From assembly GCF_012034205.1 (NCBI RefSeq), contig NZ_JAATEM010000012.1, forward strand, positions 114,174-178,173: a stretch of DNA of 64,000 nucleotides, in the 5' to 3' direction. Below the pieces are notes generated by a model. It had not been told where the DNA came from, searched no databases, and saw only the letters and a program-made list of their open reading frames with translations. Position numbers and translations under genes: made by a program. The DNA comes from Streptomyces composti. Lineage in GTDB: Bacteria > Actinomycetota > Actinomycetes > Streptomycetales > Streptomycetaceae. Positions 1-9,230 of this stretch are shown in pieces (the first letter of the stretch is position 1; each line of letters opens with the position of its first letter).

Positions 1-50
1 CACCGCGGGACGGTCCGGCGCAGGCGGCCCGGGACATCGCTCTCCCGCCG

Positions 51-66
51 ATTGGTCTCGACCTTT
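51..66. promoter_or_regulatory. DasR-like operator (dre) upstream of chitinase
   Basis: The sequence ATTGGTCTCGACCTTT has the TGGTC-N2-GACC core and matches 12 of 16 bases of the remembered dre consensus ACTGGTCTAGACCACT. It lies 160 bp before the chitinase start. DasR is the GlcNAc-responsive GntR repressor of Streptomyces chitin genes. Control of this gene by DasR is inference. Confidence 0.6.
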
Positions 67-225
67 AACCGTCCCCGATCCCTTCCTTAAGCGCACCCTA
101 AGACTCTCGACCGGCGGCCGGATCAGGTCATTTGTCCGAATCCCGCTCGCTAGCGTGCTGCCGCGCCCACCCCCTCACCGGGCGCCTCGAATCCCCCCAT
201 GACCAGCAGCGAAGGCAGGCACGCG

Positions 226-1674
226 ATGAGCACCCACCGGCGCAGGATCAGTGGCAGGAACAAGGCGATCGGAGCAGTGGTCGCCGCAGCCGTGGCCGGC
301 GGTGGCGCGCTCGTGTTCACCAGCACCGCCTCGGCGGCCGGTGTCGGTGCCGTGTTCACGAAGACGAGCGAGTGGTCCACCGGCTACACCGCCCAGTATG
401 TGGTGAAGAACGACAGCGACGAGCCGGACACGGACTGGAAGCTGGAGTTCGAGCTGCCGGCCGGCAGCAAGCTCAGCTCGCTGTGGAACGGCGAGTCGAA
501 GGTGGACGGGCAGCGCGTCACCGTCACTCCGCCCAAGTGGGACACCGACGGACTCGCCCCCGGCGAGTCCGTCACCGTCGGCTTCGTCGTCAGCGGGACG
601 GCCAGCCCCACCGCTTGCACGATCGACGGCGCCGGCTGCTCCTCGGACAGCAGTCCTGCACCGGAGCCCAGCGGCCGTCCCACCGAGACCCCCGCCTCCA
701 CCCCGTCGCCCACGCCCACCGAGAAGCCCTCCGAGACCGAGGAGCCGGAGCCCACCGCGGACCCCGGCAACGGCACCAAGGCGTCGGCCGGGTTCGCCCC
801 CTACGTCGACACCTCCTTGCAGCCCGCCTTCGACCTGCTCGCCGCCGCCGAGGCGACCGGCGTCAAGCACTACAACCTCGCCTTCATCACCGACGGCGGC
901 GGCTGCACCCCCAAGTGGGGCGGCACCGGCGACCTGGGCAGCAACCCGGTGGCCGGGCAGATCGGTGAGCTGCGCGCCAAGGGCGGCGACGTCCGGGTGT
1001 CCTTCGGCGGCGCGGCCGGCTCCGAACTCGGCACCACCTGCACCTCGGTGGACGCCCTCACGGCCGCCTACGAGAAGGTCGTCGACGCCTTCGACCTCAC
1101 CAAGGTCGACTTCGACGTCGAGGGCGGCGCGCTGCCCGACGCCGCGGCCAACACCCGCCGCGCCCAGGCGATCGCCAAGCTGCAGCAGGACCACCCCGAC
1201 CTGGACGTCTCCTTCACCCTGCCGGTGATGCCGCAGGGCCTGACCCAGGACGGCGTCAACCTGCTCGAGGACGCCAAGAAGAACGGCGTGCGGATCGACG
1301 CCGTCAACATCATGGCGATGGACTACGGCCCCGCGTTCAGCGACGACATGGGCACCTACGCCGAGCAGGCCGCCACCGCCACCCAGGCCCAGATCAAGGG
1401 CGTCCTCGGGCTGAGCGACGGCGAGGCCTGGAAGAAGGTGGCCGTCACCCCGATGATCGGCGTGAACGACGTGGTCACCGAGATCTTCAAGGTCGACGAC
1501 GCCACCCAGCTGGTGGACTTCGCCAAGTCCAAGGGGATCGGCTGGCTGTCGATGTGGTCCGGCACCCGCGACAAGGCCTGCCCCGGCGGCCCGAAGCCGT
1601 CCGCCGACGCCACCTGCAGCTCCATCGACCAGCAGCCCTTCGCCTTCAGCAAGGAGTTCGCGGCCTACCAGTGA
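226..1674 (+). CDS. secreted GH18 chitinase with N-terminal CBM2-type domain
   Basis: A 482-residue secreted glycosidase, probably cleaving chitin (beta-1,4-GlcNAc). Residues 1-37 form a Sec signal with an Arg-rich n-region, a hydrophobic core and ASA-A cleavage. About 40-140 is a CBM2-like carbohydrate-binding module. About 145-190 is a Pro/Thr/Glu-rich linker, and about 193-480 is a GH18 barrel. The catalytic strand reads TKVDFDVE, with D295, D297 and acid E299 present. The first Asp of the canonical DxxDxDxE is Thr292, which could alter activity. I chose ATG 226 because GAAGG lies about 10 nt upstream; the in-frame ATG at 199 has no ribosome site. A dre-like site upstream suggests GlcNAc control, and a strong hairpin follows the gene. 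It is convergent with bglC. Confidence 0.85.
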   Translation: MSTHRRRISGRNKAIGAVVAAAVAGGGALVFTSTASAAGVGAVFTKTSEWSTGYTAQYVVKNDSDEPDTDWKLEFELPAGSKLSSLWNGESKVDGQRVTVTPPKWDTDGLAPGESVTVGFVVSGTASPTACTIDGAGCSSDSSPAPEPSGRPTETPASTPSPTPTEKPSETEEPEPTADPGNGTKASAGFAPYVDTSLQPAFDLLAAAEATGVKHYNLAFITDGGGCTPKWGGTGDLGSNPVAGQIGELRAKGGDVRVSFGGAAGSELGTTCTSVDALTAAYEKVVDAFDLTKVDFDVEGGALPDAAANTRRAQAIAKLQQDHPDLDVSFTLPVMPQGLTQDGVNLLEDAKKNGVRIDAVNIMAMDYGPAFSDDMGTYAEQAATATQAQIKGVLGLSDGEAWKKVAVTPMIGVNDVVTEIFKVDDATQLVDFAKSKGIGWLSMWSGTRDKACPGGPKPSADATCSSIDQQPFAFSKEFAAYQ

Positions 1675-1705
1675 GAAGGGCGCGGCACTGAGCCGCACGG
1701 GCCGC

Positions 1706-1744
1706 TGAGAAGAGCACCTGAGAAAAGCACCTGAGCAGAGCAGG
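1706..1744 (+). repeat. 13-bp tandem repeat after chitinase gene
   Basis: About three copies of TGAGAARAGCACC with a 13-bp period start at 1706, 1719 and 1732 (the third is degenerate), with a partial copy near 1751. They sit between the chitinase stop and its terminator hairpin. Nothing in the sequence suggests a function; replication slippage is the simple explanation. Confidence 0.6.
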
Positions 1745-1768
1745 AGCCACTGAGAAAACGGGGAGCGC

Positions 1769-1810
1769 GACGCCCCGGCCGGTCAACCCCCCAGCCCCGG
1801 CCGGGGCGTC
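1769..1810 (+). terminator. terminator hairpin downstream of chitinase
   Basis: Perfect 14-bp arms (GACGCCCCGGCCGG and its complement) flank a 14-nt loop, 95 bp after the chitinase stop. There is no U-tract, as is usual in streptomycetes. Confidence 0.7.
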
Positions 1811-1868
1811 CGCGCGGTTTCACGCGCCCCGGCGGCAGCGCGACCGCGGCCCCCGTGAACGGAAAGCC

Positions 1869-1901
1869 GGGGCGCGGCACTCCCCTAGGGTGCCGCGCCC
1901 C
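1869..1901. terminator. terminator hairpin between chitinase and bglC
   Basis: Perfect 12-bp arms (GGGGCGCGGCAC and its complement) flank a 9-nt loop, 26 bp beyond the bglC stop. It probably ends the ceb operon and may act in both directions. Confidence 0.75.
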
Positions 1902-1926
1902 GCCCCCCGTCCTGGTGCTGAGCGGC

Positions 1927-3366
1927 TCAGATCCGCTCCGGCTCGGGCAGCGTGCCCGACCTGGCCGCCCGGCCGTACCACAGGGCGCTGGACTTGGGCG
2001 TGCGCTCCAGGGAGGCGTAGTCGACGTAGACCGCGCCGAAACGCTTCTCGTAGCCGTACGCCCACTCGAAGTTGTCCAGCAGGGACCACAGGTAGTAGCC
2101 CCGCACATCGGCGCCGTCGGCGATGGCCCGGCGGACCTCGGTGAGGTGGCCGTGCAGATAGGCGATGCGCTCCGGGTCGTGCACCCGGCCGTCGGCGTCG
2201 GGCTTGTCGTCGTAGGCCGCGCCGTTCTCGGTGATGTACAGCGGCAGGCCCGGGGCCTCACGGGTGTAGCGCATGATCAGCTCGTAGAGGCCGGTCGGGT
2301 CGACGGACCAGCCCATCTCGGTGCGCTCGCCGGGCAGCTGGTGGAAGGCCACGTCGTCCGCGCCGGGCCACGGCGACTGCTCGCTCGCCCCGTGGCCGTC
2401 GGCCCGCGGCACCTCGGCGCCGGGCTCGGCCGCCGACACCAGGGTGGGCGTGTAGTAGTTGAGGCCCAGCGCGTCCAGCGGCTGGTGGATCGCGTCCAGG
2501 TCGCCGTCCTGGAGGAAGGACCAGTCGGTGATCGCGGAGGTCGACTCCAGCAGGGTCTCGGGGTAGGCGCCGTGCAGGATCGGGCCGTGGAAGATCCCGT
2601 TGGCCAGGTCGTCGATCTTGCGCACCGCCGCCAGGTCCGCGGCGCTGTCCGGTGAGAGGGGCCGTACCGCCGAGGAGTTGAGGGCGATGGCGACCGAGTT
2701 GCGGGCCGGCATCACCGAGCGCAGGGCGGCGGCGCCCAGCCCGTGCGCCAGGTTCAGATGGTGGGCGGCCCGCAGCGAGGCCAGGTGATCGGTGCGGCCG
2801 GGGGCATGCACCCCGGAGGCGTAGCCCAGGAAGGCGCTGCACCAGGGCTCGTTGAGCGTGATCCACTGCTGCACCCGGTCGCCGAGCGCCTCGCCGACCA
2901 GCTGCGCGTACTCGGCGAAGCGGTGCGCGGTGTCGCGCTCCGGCCAGCCGCCCGCGTCCTCCAGCTCCTGCGGCAGGTCCCAGTGGTAGAGGGTGACGGC
3001 CGGCTTGATGCCGTGCTCCAGCAGCTCGTCCACCAGCCGCCGGTAGAAGTCCAGGCCGCGCTGGACGGCCGGGCCCCGGCCGGTGGGCTGGACCCGGGAC
3101 CAGGAGACGGAGAAGCGGTAGGCGGTCAGGCCCAGCTCCGCCATCAGCGCCACGTCCTCGCGGTAGCGGTGGTAGTGGTCGACCGCGATGTCACCGGTGT
3201 CGCCGCCGGCGGTCTTGCCCGGCGTGTGGCTGAAGGTGTCCCAGATGGACGGGGTCCGTCCGTCCTCCCGCACCGCCCCCTCGATCTGGTACGCGGAGGT
3301 CGCGGCGCCCCAGAGGAAGGAGTCGGGAAAGGTCGCCGGGGTCGCCGACGTGGCGGAGTCAGACAT
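1927..3366 (-). CDS. bglC: GH1 beta-glucosidase (cellobiase)
   Basis: A 479-residue cytoplasmic GH1 enzyme with no signal peptide, expected to hydrolyse imported cellobiose and cellotriose to glucose. The TLNEP motif holds the acid/base E173 and YITENG holds nucleophile E380. The family N-terminal [14 protein letters not shown] is intact and the length is typical for GH1. It is the last gene of cebEFG-bglC, 124 bp after cebG. A CebR box (3366-3379) covers its ribosome site and touches the start codon, so it may be repressed independently of the operon promoter. The gene order and CebR box support bglC rather than another GH1 enzyme. Confidence 0.92.
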   Translation of the reverse strand: MSDSATSATPATFPDSFLWGAATSAYQIEGAVREDGRTPSIWDTFSHTPGKTAGGDTGDIAVDHYHRYREDVALMAELGLTAYRFSVSWSRVQPTGRGPAVQRGLDFYRRLVDELLEHGIKPAVTLYHWDLPQELEDAGGWPERDTAHRFAEYAQLVGEALGDRVQQWITLNEPWCSAFLGYASGVHAPGRTDHLASLRAAHHLNLAHGLGAAALRSVMPARNSVAIALNSSAVRPLSPDSAADLAAVRKIDDLANGIFHGPILHGAYPETLLESTSAITDWSFLQDGDLDAIHQPLDALGLNYYTPTLVSAAEPGAEVPRADGHGASEQSPWPGADDVAFHQLPGERTEMGWSVDPTGLYELIMRYTREAPGLPLYITENGAAYDDKPDADGRVHDPERIAYLHGHLTEVRRAIADGADVRGYYLWSLLDNFEWAYGYEKRFGAVYVDYASLERTPKSSALWYGRAARSGTLPEPERI

Positions 3367-3379
3367 GGAAGCGCTCCCA
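3366..3379. promoter_or_regulatory. CebR operator overlapping the bglC ribosome site and start
   Basis: TGGAAGCGCTCCCA differs by one base from the palindromic CebR box. On the minus strand the GGGAG Shine-Dalgarno lies inside it and its last base is the first base of the ATG. Confidence 0.85.
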
Positions 3380-3490
3380 TTGATGGTCGTGGAAGACCGG
3401 CAGATGAATGGAGGGGAGAGGGAAGGGCCGAGGCGGCGGTGACCCGGCCCGCGGGGACGCGACGGGGCGGCAGCCTGCGCGGCGGGGGCC

Positions 3491-4399
3491 TCAGCCCTTC
3501 ACCGCACCCTGCATGATGCCGCCCACGATCTGCTTGCCGAAGATCGCGAAGACCAGCAGCAGCGGCAGCGTGCCCAGCAGGGCACCGGCCATGATCAGGG
3601 ACTGGTCAGGGGTGTAGCCGCGGCCCAGGCCCGCGACCGCGACCTGCACGGTGGGGTTGCCGCTCTGGGTCAGCACCAGGAACGGCCACAGGAAGTCGTT
3701 CCAGGCCTGCACGAACATCAGCATGCCCAGCACGGCCATGGCGGGACGGGCCGCCGGGAACACCACGTGCCACACCACGCGCCAGCTGCTCGCACCGTCG
3801 ACCCGCGCCGCCTCGATGATCTCGTCCGGCAGGGCCTGGAGCAGGTACTGCCGCATGAAGAACACGCCGAACGCGCTCACCAGCGACGGGAAGATGACCG
3901 CCTGCAGCTGGTCGGTCCAGTCCAGCTTGGCCACCATCATGTACAGCGGGATGACGCTCAGCTGCGGCGGCACCATCATCGTGCCGATCACGAGCAGCAT
4001 CATCGCGTTGCGGCCTCTGAAGCGCAGTTTGGCGAAGGCGAACCCGGCGATGGTGGACAGCACCACGATGGTCGTCGCCGAGATGCCCGCCACGATCGTG
4101 GTGTTGAGGAACGCCTCCCCGAGGTTGGCGTCCGTCCAGGCGATCTCCAGGTTCTTGAAGAGGTTGGAGCCGAACCAGAACGGCGGCGGCGTCTGGGCCA
4201 GGCGCTGGTTGTCCCGGGAGGCGGCGATCGCCGTCCACACCAGCGGGAACAGCGACAGGATGGTGAACACGACCAGGATCGCGTAGGCGATCGGGCCGCC
4301 GTGCAGCGTGCCGCCGGCCCGCGCCGCCTTGGGCAGGCGGGACTGCTTCTGCTCCTTGGCGGGGGTCGGGGCGGAGGGGGGTGTGTCCGTCGTCGTCAC
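3491..4399 (-). CDS. cebG: cello-oligosaccharide ABC transporter permease
   Basis: A 302-residue inner-membrane permease of the MalG/CUT1 type, with about six membrane segments. The cytoplasmic EAA loop reads [20 protein letters not shown] near residue 200 and is where the ATPase docks. The start is GTG at 4399, with AAGGAG about 9 nt upstream. It begins 12 bp after cebF and pairs with it as the permease dimer for CebE-bound cellobiose/cellotriose. No ATPase gene lies in this operon. Streptomyces CUT1 systems are energised by the shared ATPase MsiK encoded elsewhere (family knowledge). Confidence 0.9.
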   Translation of the reverse strand: MTTTDTPPSAPTPAKEQKQSRLPKAARAGGTLHGGPIAYAILVVFTILSLFPLVWTAIAASRDNQRLAQTPPPFWFGSNLFKNLEIAWTDANLGEAFLNTTIVAGISATTIVVLSTIAGFAFAKLRFRGRNAMMLLVIGTMMVPPQLSVIPLYMMVAKLDWTDQLQAVIFPSLVSAFGVFFMRQYLLQALPDEIIEAARVDGASSWRVVWHVVFPAARPAMAVLGMLMFVQAWNDFLWPFLVLTQSGNPTVQVAVAGLGRGYTPDQSLIMAGALLGTLPLLLVFAIFGKQIVGGIMQGAVKG

Positions 4400-4411
4400 G
4401 GCCGGAACTCC

Positions 4412-5443
4412 TTAACTACTGGCGCGCAGCCGGCGCGAGATGACGTAGTTGACGATGCCGATGACGATCAGGATCGCGAACATCGTCCAGGCGATCGCCG
4501 AGGCACGGCCCAGATGCTGGTTCACCCAGCCCTGCTCGTACAGGTACAGGCCCAGGGTCTGGAACTGGTGCTCGGCGCCGCCGGAGGCGCCCTTGTTGGC
4601 GTCGAACAGCAGCGGTTCGCCGAAGACCTGGCTGGCACCGATGGTGGACACGACCACGGTGAACAGGATCGTGGGGCGCAGCGACGGCAGCGTCACATGC
4701 AGGAACTGCTGCCAGCGGTTGGCGCCGTCCAGCGCCGCCGACTCATACAGATCCTGCGGGATCGCCTGCATCGCGGCCAGGTAGATCAGCGCGTTGTAAC
4801 CGGTCCAGCGCCAGATGATGATGGTCGAGACGGCGATCTGCGAGGGCCACTTGTCGCCCTGCCAGTCCACCGCGTCGATGCCGATGAGGCCCAGGCCCCA
4901 GTTGATCATGCCGTAGTCGCGGCCGAAGAGCAGCACGAAGACCAGGGAGGCGGCGGCGATCGAGGTGGCGTAGGGGGCCAGCATCACGACCCGGTAGAAG
5001 GTCGAGGCGCGCAGCTTGTAGTTGAGGATGTGCGCGATGCCCAGGGCCATCAGCAGCTGCGGCACGGTGGAGATCAGACCGATGGTCAGGGTGTTCTGCG
5101 CCGCGTTCCAGAAGAAGTCGTCGTCGAAGATCCGGGTGTAGTTGCGCAGCCCCACCCAGTTCATCTCGGTGGGCGCGGTCAGCTCCACCTGGTGCAGCGA
5201 GGCCCAGCCCGTGTAGATCAGCGGGAACAGGCCGAAGGCCAGGAACAGCAGGAAGAACGGGGAGACGAAGGCATACGGGCTCCAGCGGACGTCCCGCTGC
5301 CAGCGGCGGGACTGCCGGGCCCGGCGGCGCTCGTCCTTGTCCATGGGACCCTCGGTCTTCGTCGTACCGGGTGGGCGGCCCGGGGCCGCGCCCCCCTTGG
5401 CGGGGGGCGCGGCGGTGTCGTGGCGGGTGGCCATGCGGCTCAC
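4412..5443 (-). CDS. cebF: cello-oligosaccharide ABC transporter permease
   Basis: A 343-residue MalF-type permease with a charged, Arg-rich cytoplasmic N-terminus of about 55 residues and then about six membrane segments. The EAA-like loop is ESAALDGANRWQQFLHVTLP near residue 235. The proposed GTG at 5443 overlaps the cebE stop as GTGA, implying translational coupling. In-frame ATGs at 5434 and 5344 are alternatives, the latter removing the low-complexity N-terminus. It partners CebG and receives substrate from CebE. Confidence 0.9.
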   Translation of the reverse strand: MSRMATRHDTAAPPAKGGAAPGRPPGTTKTEGPMDKDERRRARQSRRWQRDVRWSPYAFVSPFFLLFLAFGLFPLIYTGWASLHQVELTAPTEMNWVGLRNYTRIFDDDFFWNAAQNTLTIGLISTVPQLLMALGIAHILNYKLRASTFYRVVMLAPYATSIAAASLVFVLLFGRDYGMINWGLGLIGIDAVDWQGDKWPSQIAVSTIIIWRWTGYNALIYLAAMQAIPQDLYESAALDGANRWQQFLHVTLPSLRPTILFTVVVSTIGASQVFGEPLLFDANKGASGGAEHQFQTLGLYLYEQGWVNQHLGRASAIAWTMFAILIVIGIVNYVISRRLRASS

Positions 5444-6798
5444 TTGTCCAGGTTGTTGTCGATGGTCTTGGTGGCCGTCTCCCAGGCCTCCTCCGGCGAC
5501 TTGCCCTTGGTGACCAGGATGACGCCGTTGTCCGCCAGACCCTGTCCGATGATCTGGTCCTTCGGGCCGATGACCTGGAGCGGGATCTGCTTGGCCGCCT
5601 CGGCGAAGATCTTGCCGATGGGCGCGTCACCCGTCATGTCGTTCTTGGCGTCGGTGACCTCGGGCATGGAGTAGGCGGGAGGCGAGCTCGGGAAGCTGCC
5701 CTGCACGGCGAACAGCTTGGCCTGCTGCTCGGGCGCGGTCAGCCAGGCGGCGAGCTTCTTGGCCTCCTCGACGTTCTTGCCGCTCTTGGGCACGGTCAGG
5801 AAGGAGCCGCCCCAGTTGCCGGACTTGGGAGCCAGGGCCACGTCCCACTTGCCGGCGGCGTCCGCCTTCGACTTGCCCTTGATGTAGCCGAGCATCCACG
5901 GCGGGCAGGCGATCGCGGCGAACTTGTTGTTGGCGATCGTCTGGTCCCACGACGGCTGGAACTGCGTCTGGGCGCCGACGAGACCCTTCTCGGCGGCCTC
6001 GGCGGTCAGGTCGAAGGCCCGCTTCACGGCGGGGTTGGTCTTGTAGATGATCTCGCCGGAGGAGTTGTAGAAGCGCTCCTTCTCGCTGCTGAGGATCGCG
6101 CTGATCAGACCGCCGGGGGAGTCCATGAAGGTGGTGCCCTTGGGGGCCTTCTTCTGGTAGTCCTCACCGACCTCGATCAGCTTGGCCCAGTCGCCGGCCC
6201 ACAGCTTGCCGACCTCCTCGCGGTCGGTGGGCAGCCCCGCCTTCTCGAACATGTCCTTGCGGTAGCAGATCGCCATCGGGCCGATGTCGGTGCCGAGGCC
6301 GATGGTCTGGCCGTCCTTGGTGGTGGCCTGCTGCCACTTCCAGTCCAGCCAGTCGCTCTTCTTCACGCCCTGCACCTTGGACAGGTCCTCGAGCTTGGCG
6401 GCCTGGGTGTTCACGATCTCGGTGATGTTGCCGACCTCGACGGCCTGGATGTCGTGCAGGCCGCTGTTGGTGGTGAGGTGGTTCAGCAGCGCCGGGTAGT
6501 AGTTCTCGTTCCGCTCGACGACATTCTCGGCGATCTTGATGTGCGGATTGAGCTTCTCGTACTCGTCGTAGAGGCCGGCCTCCTTGTAGCCGAAGGCGCC
6601 GAACAGACCCAGGGTGATGGTGGTCTTGCCCTCGCCGCCGGACGAGGAGCCGGAACCGTCGTCACCGCCGTCGTCGGCACAGCCGGCCAGCAGCCCCGTG
6701 CCCAGCGACACCACGGCCGCGACGGCCAGCGCCTTGCGCGCGAAGGGCTTCCCCCATTTCGAGCGCGATCGAGACTGGGGGAGGGTACGTGCTCGCAT
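5440..6798 (-). CDS. cebE: cello-oligosaccharide-binding lipoprotein
   Basis: A 452-residue extracellular solute-binding protein of family 1, expected to capture cellobiose and cellotriose. Residues 1-40 are a lipoprotein signal ending in LLAG-C40, the lipidated cysteine, followed by a Gly/Ser/Asp spacer. The start is ATG 6798 because AGGAGG lies 7 nt upstream; an in-frame extension to 6846 lacks a ribosome site. It is the first gene of the operon, with a perfect CebR box 119 bp upstream. The assignment rests on the CebR boxes, adjacent bglC and divergent cebR. Confidence 0.92.
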   Translation of the reverse strand: MRARTLPQSRSRSKWGKPFARKALAVAAVVSLGTGLLAGCADDGGDDGSGSSSGGEGKTTITLGLFGAFGYKEAGLYDEYEKLNPHIKIAENVVERNENYYPALLNHLTTNSGLHDIQAVEVGNITEIVNTQAAKLEDLSKVQGVKKSDWLDWKWQQATTKDGQTIGLGTDIGPMAICYRKDMFEKAGLPTDREEVGKLWAGDWAKLIEVGEDYQKKAPKGTTFMDSPGGLISAILSSEKERFYNSSGEIIYKTNPAVKRAFDLTAEAAEKGLVGAQTQFQPSWDQTIANNKFAAIACPPWMLGYIKGKSKADAAGKWDVALAPKSGNWGGSFLTVPKSGKNVEEAKKLAAWLTAPEQQAKLFAVQGSFPSSPPAYSMPEVTDAKNDMTGDAPIGKIFAEAAKQIPLQVIGPKDQIIGQGLADNGVILVTKGKSPEEAWETATKTIDNNLDK

Positions 6799-7140
6799 TG
6801 CGGTCCTCCTGTTGCCCTGACGTGCCGACCCCCCGGCCAACGGCATTGTCGGGCCCGTAGTGTGCTCGCTGCGGCTCGGGCGGGGAACGTGCGGGATGTG
6901 TATGTGTCAGGTACTGTGGGAGCGCTCCCACAAGTGATGTGTTGAAGAGTCGCGGCTCCGGCCGGGGGTGTCAAGGGAGCAGACGGAGCGAATCGCGTTC
7001 AGTTATCGGGCTGTTAACTCGGCCGAGCCGGGTGGCCCGAAGGCGCCGGGGACCGGCGGCCCCGGCCGCCGTCCCGGTCACGGCAGTACGCAGGGCTGTT
7101 ACATTCCAGCCGGTGACCTACGACGGAAGGCGGGGCTTCG
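6799..7140. other. cebE-cebR divergent intergenic region
   Basis: This 342-bp region holds the cebE promoter area with the CebR box at 6917-6930 and the cebR leader. A less GC-rich patch around 6990-7020, containing GTTATCGGGCTGTTAACT, could hold the cebR promoter, but I could not define hexamers. I see no convincing gene in it. Confidence 0.5.
6917..6930. promoter_or_regulatory. CebR operator of the cebEFG-bglC operon
   Basis: TGGGAGCGCTCCCA is a perfect 14-bp palindrome identical to the published CebR box. It lies 119 bp upstream of the cebE start. Cellobiose and cellotriose release CebR from such sites (established for Streptomyces). Confidence 0.93.
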
Positions 7141-8196
7141 ATGGCAGGCCACGGAGCGCGGGGCCGCAGCGGTGGCCGGCCCACCCTCGAAGAGGTGGCG
7201 GCGCGCGCCGGCGTCGGCCGCGGCACGGTCTCCCGCGTGATCAACGGCTCGCCCCGGGTCAGCGAGGCCACCCGTGCCGCCGTGGAGGCCGCCGTCGCCG
7301 AACTCGGCTACGTCCCCAACACCGCGGCCCGCGCCCTGGCCGCCAACCGCACCGACGCGATCGCCCTGGTGGTCCCCGAGCCGGAGACCCGGTTCTTCGC
7401 CGAGCCGTACTTCTCGGACATGCTGCGCGGCGTCGGCGCGGCGCTGTCCGACACCGAGATGCAGCTGCTGCTGACCTTCGCCGGCAGCGACCGCAAGCGG
7501 CAGCGGCTCGCCCAGTACCTGGCCGCCCACCGGGTGGACGGGGTGCTGCTCGTCTCCGTGCACGCCGACGACCCGCTGCCCGACATGCTCGACCGGCTGG
7601 ACATCCCGGCGGTGATCAGCGGCCCGAGATCCGCCGACGAGTCGCTCACCTCGGTCGACTCCGACAACTACGGCGGTGCCCGGCAGGCCGTGGAGCATCT
7701 GCTCGGCCGCGGCCGGCGCAGCATCGCCCACATCACCGGCCGCCTGGACGTCTACGGCGCCCAGCGCCGTATCGACGGCTACCGCGACGCGCTGCGCGAG
7801 GCCGGCCACGAGGTCGACGAACTCCTCATCGAGCCGGGCGACTTCACCGAGGAGGGCGGCCGCCGCGCGATGGCCGCGCTGCTCGAACGCCGGCCCGGCC
7901 TGGACGCGGTCTTCGCCGCCTCCGACGTCACCGCGGCCGGCGCCCGGCACGCCCTGCGCGAGGCGGGCCGGACCATCCCGGGCGACGTGGCGCTGGTCGG
8001 CTACGACGACTCGGCCATCGCCCGCCACATGGACCCGCAGCTGACCAGCGTGCGCCAGCCCATCGAGGAGATGGGCCGCAGCATGATCGACCTGCTGCTC
8101 ACCGAGATAGCCGACCGCCGCCCGGCGGTCTCCCGTGGCCTGGAGCGACGCCATGTGGTGCTGCCGACGGAGCTGGTGGAGCGGTCGTCGTCCTGA
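7141..8196 (+). CDS. cebR: LacI-family cello-oligosaccharide repressor
   Basis: A 351-residue LacI/GalR regulator. The N-terminal helix-turn-helix and hinge lie at about residues 12-65 (TLEEVAARAGVGRGTVSRVI, then the LGYVPNTAARAL hinge region). A periplasmic-binding-like effector domain fills about 70-345. The GGAAGG ribosome site is about 10 nt before the ATG. It is divergent from cebE, and two CebR boxes occur in this window, at cebE and bglC. I saw no perfect box directly before cebR itself. It ends before a strong terminator shared with tRNA-His. Confidence 0.92.
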   Translation: MAGHGARGRSGGRPTLEEVAARAGVGRGTVSRVINGSPRVSEATRAAVEAAVAELGYVPNTAARALAANRTDAIALVVPEPETRFFAEPYFSDMLRGVGAALSDTEMQLLLTFAGSDRKRQRLAQYLAAHRVDGVLLVSVHADDPLPDMLDRLDIPAVISGPRSADESLTSVDSDNYGGARQAVEHLLGRGRRSIAHITGRLDVYGAQRRIDGYRDALREAGHEVDELLIEPGDFTEEGGRRAMAALLERRPGLDAVFAASDVTAAGARHALREAGRTIPGDVALVGYDDSAIARHMDPQLTSVRQPIEEMGRSMIDLLLTEIADRRPAVSRGLERRHVVLPTELVERSSS

Positions 8197-8238
8197 GCCG
8201 GTGGTGCTCCGCGTCCGGAGCGCCGCAGGACGGGACAA

Positions 8239-8280
8239 CGCCGAAGGGCCGACCCGATTTCACGGGTCGGCCCTTCGGCG
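8239..8280. terminator. bidirectional terminator between cebR and tRNA-His
   Basis: Perfect 18-bp arms (CGCCGAAGGGCCGACCCG and its complement) flank a 6-nt loop. It lies 42 bp after the cebR stop and 5 bp past the 3' end of the convergent tRNA, so it can serve both. Confidence 0.9.
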
Positions 8281-8285
8281 ATCAG

Positions 8286-8358
8286 GGTGAGTGACGGGAC
8301 TTGAACCCGCGACATCCTGGACCACAACCAGGTGCTCTACCAGCTGAGCTACACCCAC
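8286..8358 (-). tRNA. tRNA-His (anticodon GTG)
   Basis: A full cloverleaf on the minus strand. Acceptor GTGGGTG pairs with CACTCAC (one G-U). The D-arm is GCTC...GAGC. The anticodon stem CCTGG/CCAGG encloses loop TTGTGGT with anticodon GTG, and the T-arm is CGGGTTCAAGTCCCG. Discriminator C73 and an encoded G-1 at 8359 are the histidine identity elements. CCA is not encoded. Confidence 0.96.
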
Positions 8359-8486
8359 CACGACCGGTACTGGGAAGAAGTCGTTCTCCCTGACCGGCCG
8401 AGAAAAAGTGTACAGGGTCCGAAGGGGTGCTCGCGCACGACTTCGGCGGCGCCCCCTCCAGGCCCTCCGTCTGCCCCCCGTTCTGC

Positions 8487-9089
8487 CTACTGGGCAGGCA
8501 GAACGTACTTGGCGGCGATCTTCTTCGCGGTGTCGGAATCGGGCCCCGGCTGCGGCACGAAGATGGCCTCGCGGTAGTAGCGCAGCTCCGCGATGGACTC
8601 CCGGATGTCCGCGAGGGCGCGGTGGTTGCCGTTCTTCTCGGGGCTGTTGAAGTAGGCCCGCGGGTACCAGCGGCGCGCCAGCTCCTTGATCGACGAGACG
8701 TCGACGATGCGGTAGTGGAGGTAGTCCTCCAGGGTGGGCATGTCGCGCAGCAGGAACCCGCGGTCGGTACCGACCGAGTTTCCGCACAGCGGGGCCTTGC
8801 CCGGCTCCTTGACGTGCTCCTTCACATACGCGAGGACCCGCTGCTCGGCGTCCTCGAGTGTCGTGCCGCTCTCCAGCTCGGCGAGCAGCCCGGACGCGGT
8901 GTGCATCTGACGCACCACCTCCGGCATCGTCTCCAGTGCCCGCTCCGGCGGACGGATGACGATGTCCACGCCCTCCCCGAGCACGTTCAGCTCGGAGTCG
9001 GTGACGAGGGCGGCCACCTCGATGAGCGCGTCGTCCGACAGCGAGAGGCCGGTCATCTCGCAGTCGATCCACACCATGCGATCGTTCAT
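8487..9089 (-). CDS. orn: oligoribonuclease
   Basis: A 200-residue DEDDh 3'-5' exonuclease that finishes RNA decay by cutting 2-5 nt oligomers to mononucleotides; in actinomycetes it also clears pGpG from c-di-GMP turnover (family knowledge). ExoI motif IDCEMTGL near the N-terminus gives D9 and E11. The C-terminal HRALADIRESI is ExoIII with the catalytic His and Asp. Start ATG 9089 gives the standard length; an in-frame extension to 9170 is Arg/His-rich and not family-like. It lies between tRNA-His and adpA, the conserved Streptomyces arrangement. Confidence 0.95.
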   Translation of the reverse strand: MNDRMVWIDCEMTGLSLSDDALIEVAALVTDSELNVLGEGVDIVIRPPERALETMPEVVRQMHTASGLLAELESGTTLEDAEQRVLAYVKEHVKEPGKAPLCGNSVGTDRGFLLRDMPTLEDYLHYRIVDVSSIKELARRWYPRAYFNSPEKNGNHRALADIRESIAELRYYREAIFVPQPGPDSDTAKKIAAKYVLPAQ

Positions 9090-9230
9090 GTGTCTCACCC
9101 TACGGCGCGCCGTGGCGCAGAGGGTGTGGCGGTGGTCGCTCCGGTGCCCCGCGGTGGTGGGTGACGGCACACGGGAGGGGCCGGGGGCCTCGCGGTCCCC
9201 GGCCCGTCGTGGCTCACCGTGGCGGCCGGC

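Noticed and set aside
175..1698. 507-codon minus-strand frame opposite the chitinase
   Set aside because: Gly/Val/Leu/Arg-rich antisense frame without ribosome site. The plus-strand frame has clear GH18 and CBM signatures.
8286..8358. tRNA-His as integration site of a mobile element
   Set aside because: No repeated tRNA 3' end, integrase or excisionase is seen on either side, and flanking genes are core genes in the expected order.
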